A DNA stretch of 64,000 nt from the IMG/VR virus record IMGVR_UViG_3300028384_000422, positions 19,858-83,857 of that record. One strand, 5' to 3'. This document shows positions 50,501 to 56,709 of this stretch, one piece after another. The notes under the pieces are model-generated. The model was not told the DNA's origin and did not search any database. It saw nothing but the letters and a program-made list of their open reading frames with translations. Each line of letters opens with the position of its first letter. Within the stretch, counting starts at the first letter, position 1. This DNA is from a virus. Made by a program: the position numbers and the translations under genes.

Positions 50501-51499
50501 CGGTCCAGTAGATCCAGTAACTCCACTAACGTTAATGTTAACACCAACGGAAAATCCATGGTCCCTGGGGTTATCAAACTCGTCAACAGTAACCGCCGTT
50601 GCTGTCTGACCATTTCTTGTGATCTGAAGGACTCTGTACTCATCAGAAATAGGACCAACAATACGGTTTTCTTCAACCCTTGCCTGAATCTGGTCAGTTG
50701 CAGGATCACCAGATGTATCAGGAATTGTAGCGAATGCTTTAGATACCTTTTGATAATAAATCTCTAGGTCAGTTCTTTCTAAGATGTTAGGCACAGCAGA
50801 ATAATCTGCGTTAGGAACACTGCCGTCAGAGATTAACCTAGAAAGAGGATTAAGACCATCAGCAAACTCAAAACAAGTGAGTCTGTGATGTGAAAACTTA
50901 GGTGCTAATGTTTCTGTGCTATCAGGTTTGAAGTATACACCTTCCTCAGCACCATCGAAGAAGGAGAACTGCCAGAAGTATGTTCCACCAGTAACCCTGA
51001 AGATCGAGGTGCGGGGAGGTACTTGATCTTCTGTATTGATACCCTTAGCAGCATAGATCGTAGGATAAGGAACGTACTTAGGAATAATCTTGGTACGACG
51101 AAGATCGGTGCCAACCAGCGAACAACCTCTGGGAACAATGATTCCTCCTTCTATAGAATTGAACTTGTGAAGAACATTATTAGGAGAAGTTAAGTCAAGG
51201 TTTGAGTTTGCATCAATGGGTGCTGTATTAGTATACAGAACTTCACCAGGACGATTATCTACAATATATTCTGCTGGGTACAGCATAATCGAGAAGGCGT
51301 CGAATTCGTCGTTCGACAGACCTACTCGATAGGAGAATCTTGCAACTTCAAGAAATGCTCTCTGGATAGACTTAAACGGTCTCAGTGCAGAGTTACCTCT
51401 GTTGTCAATAGCATCAGAGGCATCGAAGTCGTCAGGGTTGACATAGATGATACGTCCAGTTCTGGACGTAATAATATTCTTAAGTCTAGTAAGGGACAT
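47522..51499 (-). CDS. Large virion structural protein, baseplate/tail-fibre connector type (1325 aa)
   Basis: Starts MSLTRLKNIITSRTGRIIYV, NPDDFDASDAIDNRGNSALR, PFKSIQRAFLEVARFSY. The 'N-GxxxxPFKSIQxA' pattern followed by pectate-lyase-like LYPAEYIVDNRPG and GCSLVGTDLRRTKIIPKY suggests a beta-helix in the first third. C-terminus (VLVFLNGVAQIAGTNYTV) is the 'NGxxQxxGT' module also seen in the giant protein. Cyanophage relatives are annotated as virion structural or gp10-like baseplate proteins. I support the structural role, not the gp10 assignment. Late-promoter variant 22-29 bp upstream. Confidence 0.8.
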   Translation of the reverse strand: MSLTRLKNIITSRTGRIIYVNPDDFDASDAIDNRGNSALRPFKSIQRAFLEVARFSYRVGLSNDEFDAFSIMLYPAEYIVDNRPGEVLYTNTAPIDANSNLDLTSPNNVLHKFNSIEGGIIVPRGCSLVGTDLRRTKIIPKYVPYPTIYAAKGINTEDQVPPRTSIFRVTGGTYFWQFSFFDGAEEGVYFKPDSTETLAPKFSHHRLTCFEFADGLNPLSRLISDGSVPNADYSAVPNILERTDLEIYYQKVSKAFATIPDTSGDPATDQIQARVEENRIVGPISDEYRVLQITRNGQTATAVTVDEFDNPRDHGFSVGVNINVSGVTGSTGPQSELDASVYNGSFTVTSASGNVFTYQMQSEPTGNAVGSNITVKTEIDTVDSASPYAFNLSLRSVWGMNGMNANGSKATGFKSMVVAQFTGLSLQKDDRAFVRYNASTGNYDVATSGDGAHLDGFAEYRKGWGHRHIVCSNDSFIQAVSVFAVGYDTHFTAESGGDMSITNSNSNFGNTALRSAGFKAKSFSKDKAGTITHIIPPKALSVISTTATGTSGASSITLANDGSINGVIQGMNVTGTGVGVGATVGSVNTNTRVVTLTASNTAAINGNVIFGEETSVNWVNIDIQRTKVINQSLAGSGGSPGSRLYLYGYTVEASPPTNKVQGFTVGARQDGTGANAVADKINCLLVANGAANATTQSATISPYGPSVSGLRAGVDGSPLQFDSATYTINGQTGSVGGWYLSVTADADPNSDTYNRIYNTLTTNNDYNNVNFTPTTFLKRIADGRNLQDRTYRIRLVIDKDKTNPLPRDPLSGYVMQPLNSDTTSYNLQNTFYIYDIEVVQEFERGIADGIYYITLLYASVAPSTSNFNNRKFSQNVNEVYPTFDRDNPVADPLAAVSVADNQTIGLVNATDGATPPAKDPKLSVTKEAIVKMLTDTGWTQPGTTPGYESATARLSNVELTARAGDEEERKINIRNNNDGTVSPVPVEFRRHSILRSGNHTFEYLGFGPGNYSTAFPQTQVETLSSDQIKFSQSIKEEAGVAFYSGLNSNGDLFIGNQVINPVTGQITNEDIAQLNVVGEENTTIETFSELVLTDKLTVIGGASNQLESIFAGPVTFQGLTTFTNNLSAKKISYFNQDGTVVKQTLLAPADANGQPSFNNITGYTTPADGDLVYNINWTPGKSLGWIYYGGAWKEFGLTDTGQINIDTFNNNQHIGLGVAPTADYRINVNGSARVDGDLVVTGRGGVGPDKYITKTYTGDGTTLTFAISTYTGVQHVDDSVLVFLNGVAQIAGTNYTVDSNGANVVFSSGDAPLASDTVHILELPI

Positions 51500-51520
51500 T
51501 TCTTACGCTGCTTTTTTAGT

Positions 51521-51528
51521 TATTTATG
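51521..51528 (-). promoter_or_regulatory. Late-promoter variant CATAAATA
   Basis: One base from TATAAATA, 22-29 bp before the ATG at 51499. Confidence 0.55.
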
Positions 51529-51535
51529 AGGGAGA

Positions 51536-53026
51536 TCAACCGCCACCAGACGCTGCGCCAGCAACAGCTGTAGCAGAATAAGTTCTAGTAGTGAATCCTG
51601 TAGATGCATCTTCAAATCCAATCAATACGAATGAACAATCCGCTGCTGCATTTTCAACAATAAGTCTTTCACCAGGACCAATAACTAAAGATTTGATTTC
51701 TTCTGTAGTATTAGCAGTAATTGCATTATCTTTGCGAATTACTTCCTGTGTTTCAAATGCTGTAACAGCAACAGCAACACTGCTGACAGTTACTATGCCA
51801 CGATCACCACCACCCTCTTTGGGGTTATCTTGGAAGGTATCAGATCCTGCAAAATCAGCAGAACCTACACCTTTAATGATGTAAAGGTCGGTGCCACTAT
51901 ATGAACGAACATAACCGTATGGACCAGAAGTCTGAGAACTTACAGTGTAAGTAGTTCCGTTGAATTCAAAACCATCAACGTTATTTGTCCATGTGCCATC
52001 AACATCATACACATAGATTTCACTATACTCATATGATGTAGAGACTGTCAAGAGACGATCAGTACCACCATAATCAGAGTTTGAAGCAGTGCCTGTTCCA
52101 CCATCATAGTAATACAGGTTCTGGTTCAAACCAGAATCCTGACTCAGATCATACTGAACATATGCACCAGTAGAACCAGCAGTTCCGTTGGTTGTTTTAC
52201 CCGTTGTATATTCTACTCCATTATCAGTAGTTTGAGTAAAGTCATTGTCAGGACCATACTCACCGTTAACAGTAATCGATAGTTTAAAGTCTCTACCACT
52301 CATAGTAGAGTCAGATACATCAAAACGATATGCTCTGTCTGTAAAGAGTGTAAGGGTATCCCCCAAGTAAAGGCTTTCTGTTCCACCTTGTTCTTGGAAT
52401 GTAAAATCGTTAGTAGCAGTTGCAATACCACCAGTAGAAATTGTTCCCGTTGCACCACCAGATGCAGTCAGTGCATCACCATCAGCAAACTCTGTTCCAG
52501 TTCCTGCAAGGGTAGAAGGACCAACATAAACGATTGTACTACCAGATCCTTGAGAAACTGAATAAATGGTAGCGGTTGCAGTGTTAGGAGAAGTTCCCTT
52601 TACAATTGTTTCACCGACTGCCAAAGTTCCGCTTACAGATTCTAAGGTAATTGCACGAATCGCTCTAACGCGAACATCAATCTCAGTAAATGCTGGAAGA
52701 TAGAATGATTCAAATCTAGCAGTAGATTCAGCGTCAGACGACGATAATAGTGTTCCTGATGCCAAACCAGCCGTTGCGGGAATAGCAGTGTTCAATGCAA
52801 AGCGATAACCTGTAACTACATCACCTTCATGTAACAAGTGAGTGCTTGCATCGACCACTAATTTTTGATCGTAATTTTTTAGGGCAACATCGAAAGTTGT
52901 GTTACTACCGCCCTGAGCAGTAACATTAAGCACCGTGCTTGCAGAGGAATCAATAGGTGCTGAATACAGCAACGTATTAGTTCCTGCGCTTGGTTTTGCT
53001 TTTGCTAAAATACCTTGCCTAGCCAT
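51536..53026 (-). CDS. Virion structural protein, MARQGILAKAKP family (496 aa)
   Basis: MARQGILAKAKPSAGTNTLL, YSAPIDSSASTVLNVTAQGG and KLVVDASTHLLHEGDVVTGY are the start of a virion protein family widespread in cyanomyoviruses. Rest is Thr/Ser/Gly-rich beta sequence. No enzyme motif. Follows the 440-aa gene by 6 bases. Probably part of baseplate periphery or fibre base. Confidence 0.8.
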   Translation of the reverse strand: MARQGILAKAKPSAGTNTLLYSAPIDSSASTVLNVTAQGGSNTTFDVALKNYDQKLVVDASTHLLHEGDVVTGYRFALNTAIPATAGLASGTLLSSSDAESTARFESFYLPAFTEIDVRVRAIRAITLESVSGTLAVGETIVKGTSPNTATATIYSVSQGSGSTIVYVGPSTLAGTGTEFADGDALTASGGATGTISTGGIATATNDFTFQEQGGTESLYLGDTLTLFTDRAYRFDVSDSTMSGRDFKLSITVNGEYGPDNDFTQTTDNGVEYTTGKTTNGTAGSTGAYVQYDLSQDSGLNQNLYYYDGGTGTASNSDYGGTDRLLTVSTSYEYSEIYVYDVDGTWTNNVDGFEFNGTTYTVSSQTSGPYGYVRSYSGTDLYIIKGVGSADFAGSDTFQDNPKEGGGDRGIVTVSSVAVAVTAFETQEVIRKDNAITANTTEEIKSLVIGPGERLIVENAAADCSFVLIGFEDASTGFTTRTYSATAVAGAASGGG

Positions 53027-53032
53027 TGTTAA

Positions 53033-54355
53033 TTATTGTCCTGCAAAGAAGAATTGTTGTTGTCTGGTCAAACCAGTGAGGTTGTTAGCGCCGATACCAG
53101 CACCAAATGTAACGTCGTCTAGAGTTACGTTCTCGGTAGAGAGAAGGGTCGCATTTGCATCAGGGAATCTGATGGTTCTCGGACCAGTAAGACCTTCCGT
53201 AGAGAAGATGACAGAACCATCTGCATTAGTCGGAGAAGTAATAATAGGATTACTAAGAGTCTTAGAGGAAAGAGTCTGCGTTGCAAGTGCGGTTACAAGT
53301 GTATTTGTTGCACCTGAGTTATTTAGGTCGTTTGTTCCTGGGAATTGAAACGATTCATTAGATAGAGTATTCTGATTAGCAACAGTAAAACTAATCTTCT
53401 TAGTATTATCGGTAGAATCCTGAAGGATCAAACCTTCGATACTTTTATTAGATATAATCTGTGTTGCTTCAGTACCTACAAGAGTCAAACTCTGGTTGGG
53501 AACAGTAATTGTTCTATTCGCATCCAGTGCATCAGTGTTGAACTGTGCGTAGTTTGTATCACTTTCTGCGTTAGTAGCTAATTTTACGTTAACTAATGTC
53601 TTACTAAGAACAGTTTGTTCTGACTTAGTATCAAGTAAAGTAGAAGCAGTAGCAGTAGGTTCAGCAGTTGTAGTTACAGTTCCTGCATCAGGCAAGAAGT
53701 AAGAACGACGTGCATCTTGTGTAGTAGCCCAGTTAATTTGGAAGATTGCTTCTTCATCACCATCAGTAATGACTAAGTTATCTTCATCAATAAGAAGTGT
53801 TTTGTTCCTGAGAGTCTGCGTAGTATCGTCACCAACAACAGTGGTGCCGTTACCAGATGTAATAGCAGGGAATGTAAAGATACGAGTGTTTGTGCCAGTA
53901 CCAACGTTACTAACTTCAAAACGTGCTTTAGGTCCCTGTGCATCTTCAAGAATAAATGCTTGGTCAGAGATAACAAAGTTACCAGTAACCTTAACAGCAC
54001 CTGTTCCTTTAGGAGCAAAAACAACGTCTACGTTTGCAGCAGTGTCATCAACAGCGGTCATATACAGTGAAGCACTGTCATTTCCATTGTCGATTCTAGT
54101 CATATAGAATCCACCATCACCAAAGGCAATACCGATTTGATCGTATGCTGCTTGGTATAGTCCCGTGTCTCGGTCCAGGTCAAAACAAAGTCCAGGAGCA
54201 GATTTTGTGCCCTGAGTTACTCCACGGAAGAGTTGATTGATTTTTGCCTTTCGGTTAGGAATCAATGGGTCGGAAACAACGACTGGAAGAATTGCTTCTC
54301 CAGATAGGTTAGCATCCGAGATTGTATCTAACTGAGAAATTTTACGGGTTCCCAC
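53033..54355 (-). CDS. Virion structural protein, fibre-shaft like (440 aa)
   Basis: MGTRKISQLDTISDANLSGE, then DRDTGLYQAAYDQIGIAFGD, and several copies of a repeat of the form TQTLxNKTL / TQIISNKSIEGL / TQTLSSKTLSNPI with PDAGTVTTT and PDANATLL between them. That repeat is typical of trimeric phage fibre shafts. A perfect late promoter lies 28-35 bp upstream. Confidence 0.8.
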   Translation of the reverse strand: MGTRKISQLDTISDANLSGEAILPVVVSDPLIPNRKAKINQLFRGVTQGTKSAPGLCFDLDRDTGLYQAAYDQIGIAFGDGGFYMTRIDNGNDSASLYMTAVDDTAANVDVVFAPKGTGAVKVTGNFVISDQAFILEDAQGPKARFEVSNVGTGTNTRIFTFPAITSGNGTTVVGDDTTQTLRNKTLLIDEDNLVITDGDEEAIFQINWATTQDARRSYFLPDAGTVTTTAEPTATASTLLDTKSEQTVLSKTLVNVKLATNAESDTNYAQFNTDALDANRTITVPNQSLTLVGTEATQIISNKSIEGLILQDSTDNTKKISFTVANQNTLSNESFQFPGTNDLNNSGATNTLVTALATQTLSSKTLSNPIITSPTNADGSVIFSTEGLTGPRTIRFPDANATLLSTENVTLDDVTFGAGIGANNLTGLTRQQQFFFAGQ

Positions 54356-54382
54356 GAATAATCACACTATTTGCTACAGGTC

Positions 54383-54390
54383 TATTTATA
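54383..54390 (-). promoter_or_regulatory. T4-type late promoter TATAAATA
   Basis: Exact consensus on the minus strand, 28-35 bp before the ATG at 54355. It heads the 54.4-51.5 kb structural genes. Confidence 0.8.
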
Positions 54391-54478
54391 CGGATACAAT
54401 TCATTGTATCGAAGGAAGCGACGCTTGTTAGGTGTTACGTCTAAAGATTCACACGCATCAAGATACGATTGCCATTCA

Positions 54479-54721
54479 TTACACAGGCGCTTGTAGGTGC
54501 CTTAAAAAATCAGATTCAAAGGAATCGATAAGTCTATGTCCTTGGATGAGTTCTCTGAATTCTTCATACTTTTTTGCATGGCGTTGATGATAATCAATCA
54601 TTTCGGAAGTCTCAGCAAGCAGTTCTTCATACAAGAGACGTGCAGAAACTTTTTCATCGTCGAGATAATCTAAAATGATATCTGCTAAACGACATTTCCT
54701 TTGCTGTGCATATGTTTCCAT
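54479..54721 (-). CDS. Conserved hypothetical, helical (80 aa)
   Basis: METYAQQRKCRLADIILDYL, then DDEKVSARLLYEELLAETSE and a coiled-coil-like middle. ATG overlaps the previous stop (TGATG). Its last codons, from AGGCACCTA to the stop, belong to a 27-bp sequence that recurs inverted at 32654-32680. Function unknown. Confidence 0.7.
   Translation of the reverse strand: METYAQQRKCRLADIILDYLDDEKVSARLLYEELLAETSEMIDYHQRHAKKYEEFRELIQGHRLIDSFESDFLRHLQAPV
54481..54507. repeat. 27-bp long-range inverted repeat, copy 2
   Basis: Exact reverse complement of 32654-32680, here coding for the C-terminus RHLQAPV of the 80-aa protein. Confidence 0.8.
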
Positions 54722-55059
54722 CACAGTTTACCTCCAACTAAACCACTATTAACAGTGCGAGTGTAATCATCGAGAGTGCCATCTTGCAGGCATTTAAGAT
54801 GCCAACGGGACATAGTTAGAACTCCTTCGTATGTTGCACCAGTAATAAAATGCTGACCAAGAGGTTCTTTCAAAATAGATGTAAAGAGACCAAACCGAGT
54901 CTTTTTGATATAAAAGACATCATCGATCCACTCAGCATTCTCGGGAATAGTTTTTTCTACAGTTCCACCAAAGGAGGTTTCAAGCACCGTCTTCGGTTTT
55001 GTACTGCCACTCGTCTGTGTGTCCAACTGTCCACCACTTTGGTTCTGTTTCAACGGCAT
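54721..55059 (-). CDS. Hypothetical protein (112 aa)
   Basis: MPLKQNQSGGQLDTQTSGST is a low-complexity start, then ETSFGGTVEKTIPENAEWID and a compact C-terminal part with LYS/Trp residues. An upstream start at 55095 is possible. The first 80 bases overlap the 214-aa gene. No family recognised. Confidence 0.6.
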   Translation of the reverse strand: MPLKQNQSGGQLDTQTSGSTKPKTVLETSFGGTVEKTIPENAEWIDDVFYIKKTRFGLFTSILKEPLGQHFITGATYEGVLTMSRWHLKCLQDGTLDDYTRTVNSGLVGGKL

Positions 55060-55624
55060 AGTTTTGTGTGCAAACTTTGAAATCGGGTTGTTCAAGTTTC
55101 CCTGGGATAAGAGAATTATCTCGCCAGATTACTCGATTGTTTGGTTGGGCAGCGAACTGTCCATTATCGAGGGCGATGACGTTGAACGATTTGTGTTCGG
55201 GATCCAACTCAGAAAAATTAGTGTCAATAACAGACTGATCTGGATGAGCAGAGTCAATCGTAAATTCATACTCTCCTGCGTGCATTTTTTTGTCCTTACC
55301 AAAGAACTCGCAACGTCCCAGAATAGGTTTCCGAACTACGGTGATATTATAGTCGAAACAGTCCCAAAGTTCAAGTACGTCTAATGGTAATTGGTCTTCA
55401 GGATCAAAATCCTTTTTCCATACAAATGCGCTCAATGGTAATTTATCAAATAAAGCACCATATTCGGTGAGAAGTGTCTCAAAGTATAGTGCCTTGGTCT
55501 GAACACTCTTTACAGAGATCCAGATACCAGGCGTAAGTTCACCATGTCCCTTCTGGTGGTCGTATAGATACTCCTTCTTCACCCATACTGGATTCGGTGG
55601 GAGTGGATGTACTAGAAATGCCAT
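54980..55624 (-). CDS. Conserved cyanophage hypothetical (214 aa)
   Basis: MAFLVHPLPPNPVWVKKEYL, then a beta-rich body with LPLSAFVWKKDFDPEDQLPL, CEFFGKDKKMHAGEYEFTID and FNVIALDNGQFAAQPNNRVI. Looks like a folded soluble protein found in other cyanomyoviruses without assigned role. Lies between the tRNAs and the structural block. Confidence 0.7.
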   Translation of the reverse strand: MAFLVHPLPPNPVWVKKEYLYDHQKGHGELTPGIWISVKSVQTKALYFETLLTEYGALFDKLPLSAFVWKKDFDPEDQLPLDVLELWDCFDYNITVVRKPILGRCEFFGKDKKMHAGEYEFTIDSAHPDQSVIDTNFSELDPEHKSFNVIALDNGQFAAQPNNRVIWRDNSLIPGKLEQPDFKVCTQNYAVETEPKWWTVGHTDEWQYKTEDGA

Positions 55625-55712
55625 GTCTTTCTAACCATTCTTTGTTGTGTTTTTTACCCTCAACGACTTTATACCAAGGTGCATAAAGCGGACCATCATA
55701 ATCTTTTTTCAA
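55539..55712 (-). CDS. Small protein with TTG start (57 aa)
   Basis: From TTG at 55712: MKKDYDGPLYAPWYKVVEGK, KHNKEWLERHGISS, then a Ser/Thr/Pro tail overlapping the 214-aa gene by 86 bases. The frame has a stop only seven codons upstream, and the 'PWYKVVEGKKHNKEWLE' pattern recurs in cyanophages as I recall, so a rare TTG start is proposed. Confidence 0.5.
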   Translation of the reverse strand: MKKDYDGPLYAPWYKVVEGKKHNKEWLERHGISSTSTPTESSMGEEGVSIRPPEGTW

Positions 55713-55741
55713 GTCTCTAAGGCAACTACCTTATGTATAAC

Positions 55742-55812
55742 TCCCCTTCTAGGATTTGAACCTAGGACCGAGCGATTAACAGTCGCTTGCTCTGCCGCTG
55801 AGCTAAAGAGGA
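55742..55812 (-). tRNA. tRNA-Asn (anticodon GTT)
   Basis: Minus strand cloverleaf: acceptor TCCTCTT with AAGGGGA, D-arm TAGCTCAGCGGCAGAGC, anticodon loop CTGTTAA and T-arm with GGTTCAAATCC. CCA is not encoded. Fourth in the tRNA array. Confidence 0.9.
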
Positions 55813-55830
55813 TTGTTTCCCTTACAGGAA

Positions 55831-55904
55831 TGGAGAATAGGAGACTCGAACTCCTGACATCCTGCTTGCAAAGCAGGCGCTCTACCAGACTGAGCTAATT
55901 CCCC
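55831..55904 (-). tRNA. tRNA-Ala (anticodon TGC)
   Basis: Minus strand: acceptor GGGGAAT with ATTCTCC, D-arm AGCTCAGTCTGGTAGAGC, anticodon loop TTTGCAA and T-arm GGAGTTCGAGTCTCC. Third in the array. Confidence 0.92.
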
Positions 55905-55979
55905 TGGAGCCTAATGTCAGATTTGAACTGACGACCTACGCTTTACAAAAGCGTTGCTCTACCACTGAGCTAATCAGGC
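55905..55979 (-). tRNA. tRNA-Thr (anticodon TGT)
   Basis: Minus strand: acceptor GCCTGAT with ATTAGGC followed by an encoded TCCA end, anticodon loop TTTGTAA and T-arm with AGTTCAAATCT. The 3' end abuts tRNA-Ala with no spacer. Confidence 0.92.
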
Positions 55980-55981
55980 AA

Positions 55982-56066
55982 TAGGAACGGAGAGACTTGA
56001 ACTCTCACGAGCATAATGCTCAACAGATTTTAAGTCTGGTGCGTCTACCTATTCCGCCACGCTCCC
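55982..56066 (-). tRNA. tRNA-Leu (anticodon TAA)
   Basis: Minus strand class II tRNA with a long variable arm (GAGCATTATGCTC), acceptor GGGAGCG with CGTTCCT and anticodon loop CTTAAAA. First tRNA transcribed. Its 5' end overlaps the 3' end of the 69-aa gene. Confidence 0.92.
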
Positions 56067-56258
56067 ATCAATGTAAAGCACCCCAATTTGTTTGGTGTTA
56101 CCAATTTCCCAGGTAGGAGGATGAAAAGCACAATACTCGTTAAAGGTGATTTTCATCTCCTTGTCTGTCAGATTGCAGTTTCTTGCTGCCTTTGGTAAGT
56201 TCCATTTGGCGGACCAAAGGTTTTCCATTGATTCGCGAGTTTCAGGTCTCATTGACAT
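56049..56258 (-). CDS. Conserved cyanophage hypothetical (69 aa)
   Basis: MSMRPETRESMENLWSAKWN, then LPKAARNCNLTDKEMKITFN and EYCAFHPPTWEI. Resembles a small helical HTH-like segment (LPKAARNCNLTDKEMK). The final codons overlap tRNA-Leu by 18 bases. Start could be 56252. Overlaps the preceding gene by 17 bases. Confidence 0.7.
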   Translation of the reverse strand: MSMRPETRESMENLWSAKWNLPKAARNCNLTDKEMKITFNEYCAFHPPTWEIGNTKQIGVLYIDGSVAE

Positions 56259-56463
56259 CTTCGATAAAGTTTTTACGAAACTCTTCTACCTGATTTTGAA
56301 TTTCTTCAGATACAGGAGGAATTTCGTTAACAGGAACCATCATAACAGATTTACCATCAGAACGAGTAATTTTCCAGATAACTCTTTGAGAATCGGTCAA
56401 ATCCACCATGAATTCTAGATACTGTTCTGCTTGTTCCTCAGTGACTCCGATAGGTCCAATCAT
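56242..56463 (-). CDS. Hypothetical protein (73 aa)
   Basis: MIGPIGVTEEQAEQYLEFMV, then DLTDSQRVIWKITRSDGKSV and MMVPVNEIPPVSEEIQNQVE. Overlaps the 65-aa gene by 4 bases (ATGA). Function unknown. Confidence 0.65.
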   Translation of the reverse strand: MIGPIGVTEEQAEQYLEFMVDLTDSQRVIWKITRSDGKSVMMVPVNEIPPVSEEIQNQVEEFRKNFIEDVNET

Positions 56464-56657
56464 TGGGTCGCAAATGAATATGTAATAAGGTTGTGATCTA
56501 CTTGATCTTGGATCCCGCTGACAGTTTCAGCAAATCCTTCGGATCCTTCATCATCCCATTTCCAGGTTACAGTCTTATCATAACCTTCGTCGTCAACAAT
56601 TGTCACAGAGCGTTTTGAGAAGTTGATGAAGATGTGCTCAACGCTAGTTTCTTGCAT
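56460..56657 (-). CDS. Hypothetical protein (65 aa)
   Basis: MQETSVEHIFINFSKRSVTI, then VDDEGYDKTVTWKWDDEGSE, a beta-rich acidic protein. First gene after the consensus promoter at 56681-56709, with GGAGGT about 14 bases upstream of ATG. Function unknown. Confidence 0.65.
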   Translation of the reverse strand: MQETSVEHIFINFSKRSVTIVDDEGYDKTVTWKWDDEGSEGFAETVSGIQDQVDHNLITYSFATQ

Positions 56658-56680
56658 TGGGTTGCCTTGTTTACCTCCAT

Positions 56681-56709
56681 ATTATAGAGCATAAGCAGGC
56701 GGGTGTCAA
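56681..56709 (-). promoter_or_regulatory. Consensus sigma70 promoter TTGACA-N17-TATAAT
   Basis: Both hexamers and spacing are perfect (TTGACA 56709-56704, TATAAT 56686-56681). The -35 overlaps the stop codon of the gp5-like gene. It should drive three small genes and the tRNA array. Confidence 0.85.

Noticed and set aside
47522-51499. Naming the 1325-aa protein gp10
   Set aside because: Its position and size are compatible, but no gp10-specific motif was recognised, so only a structural role is stated.
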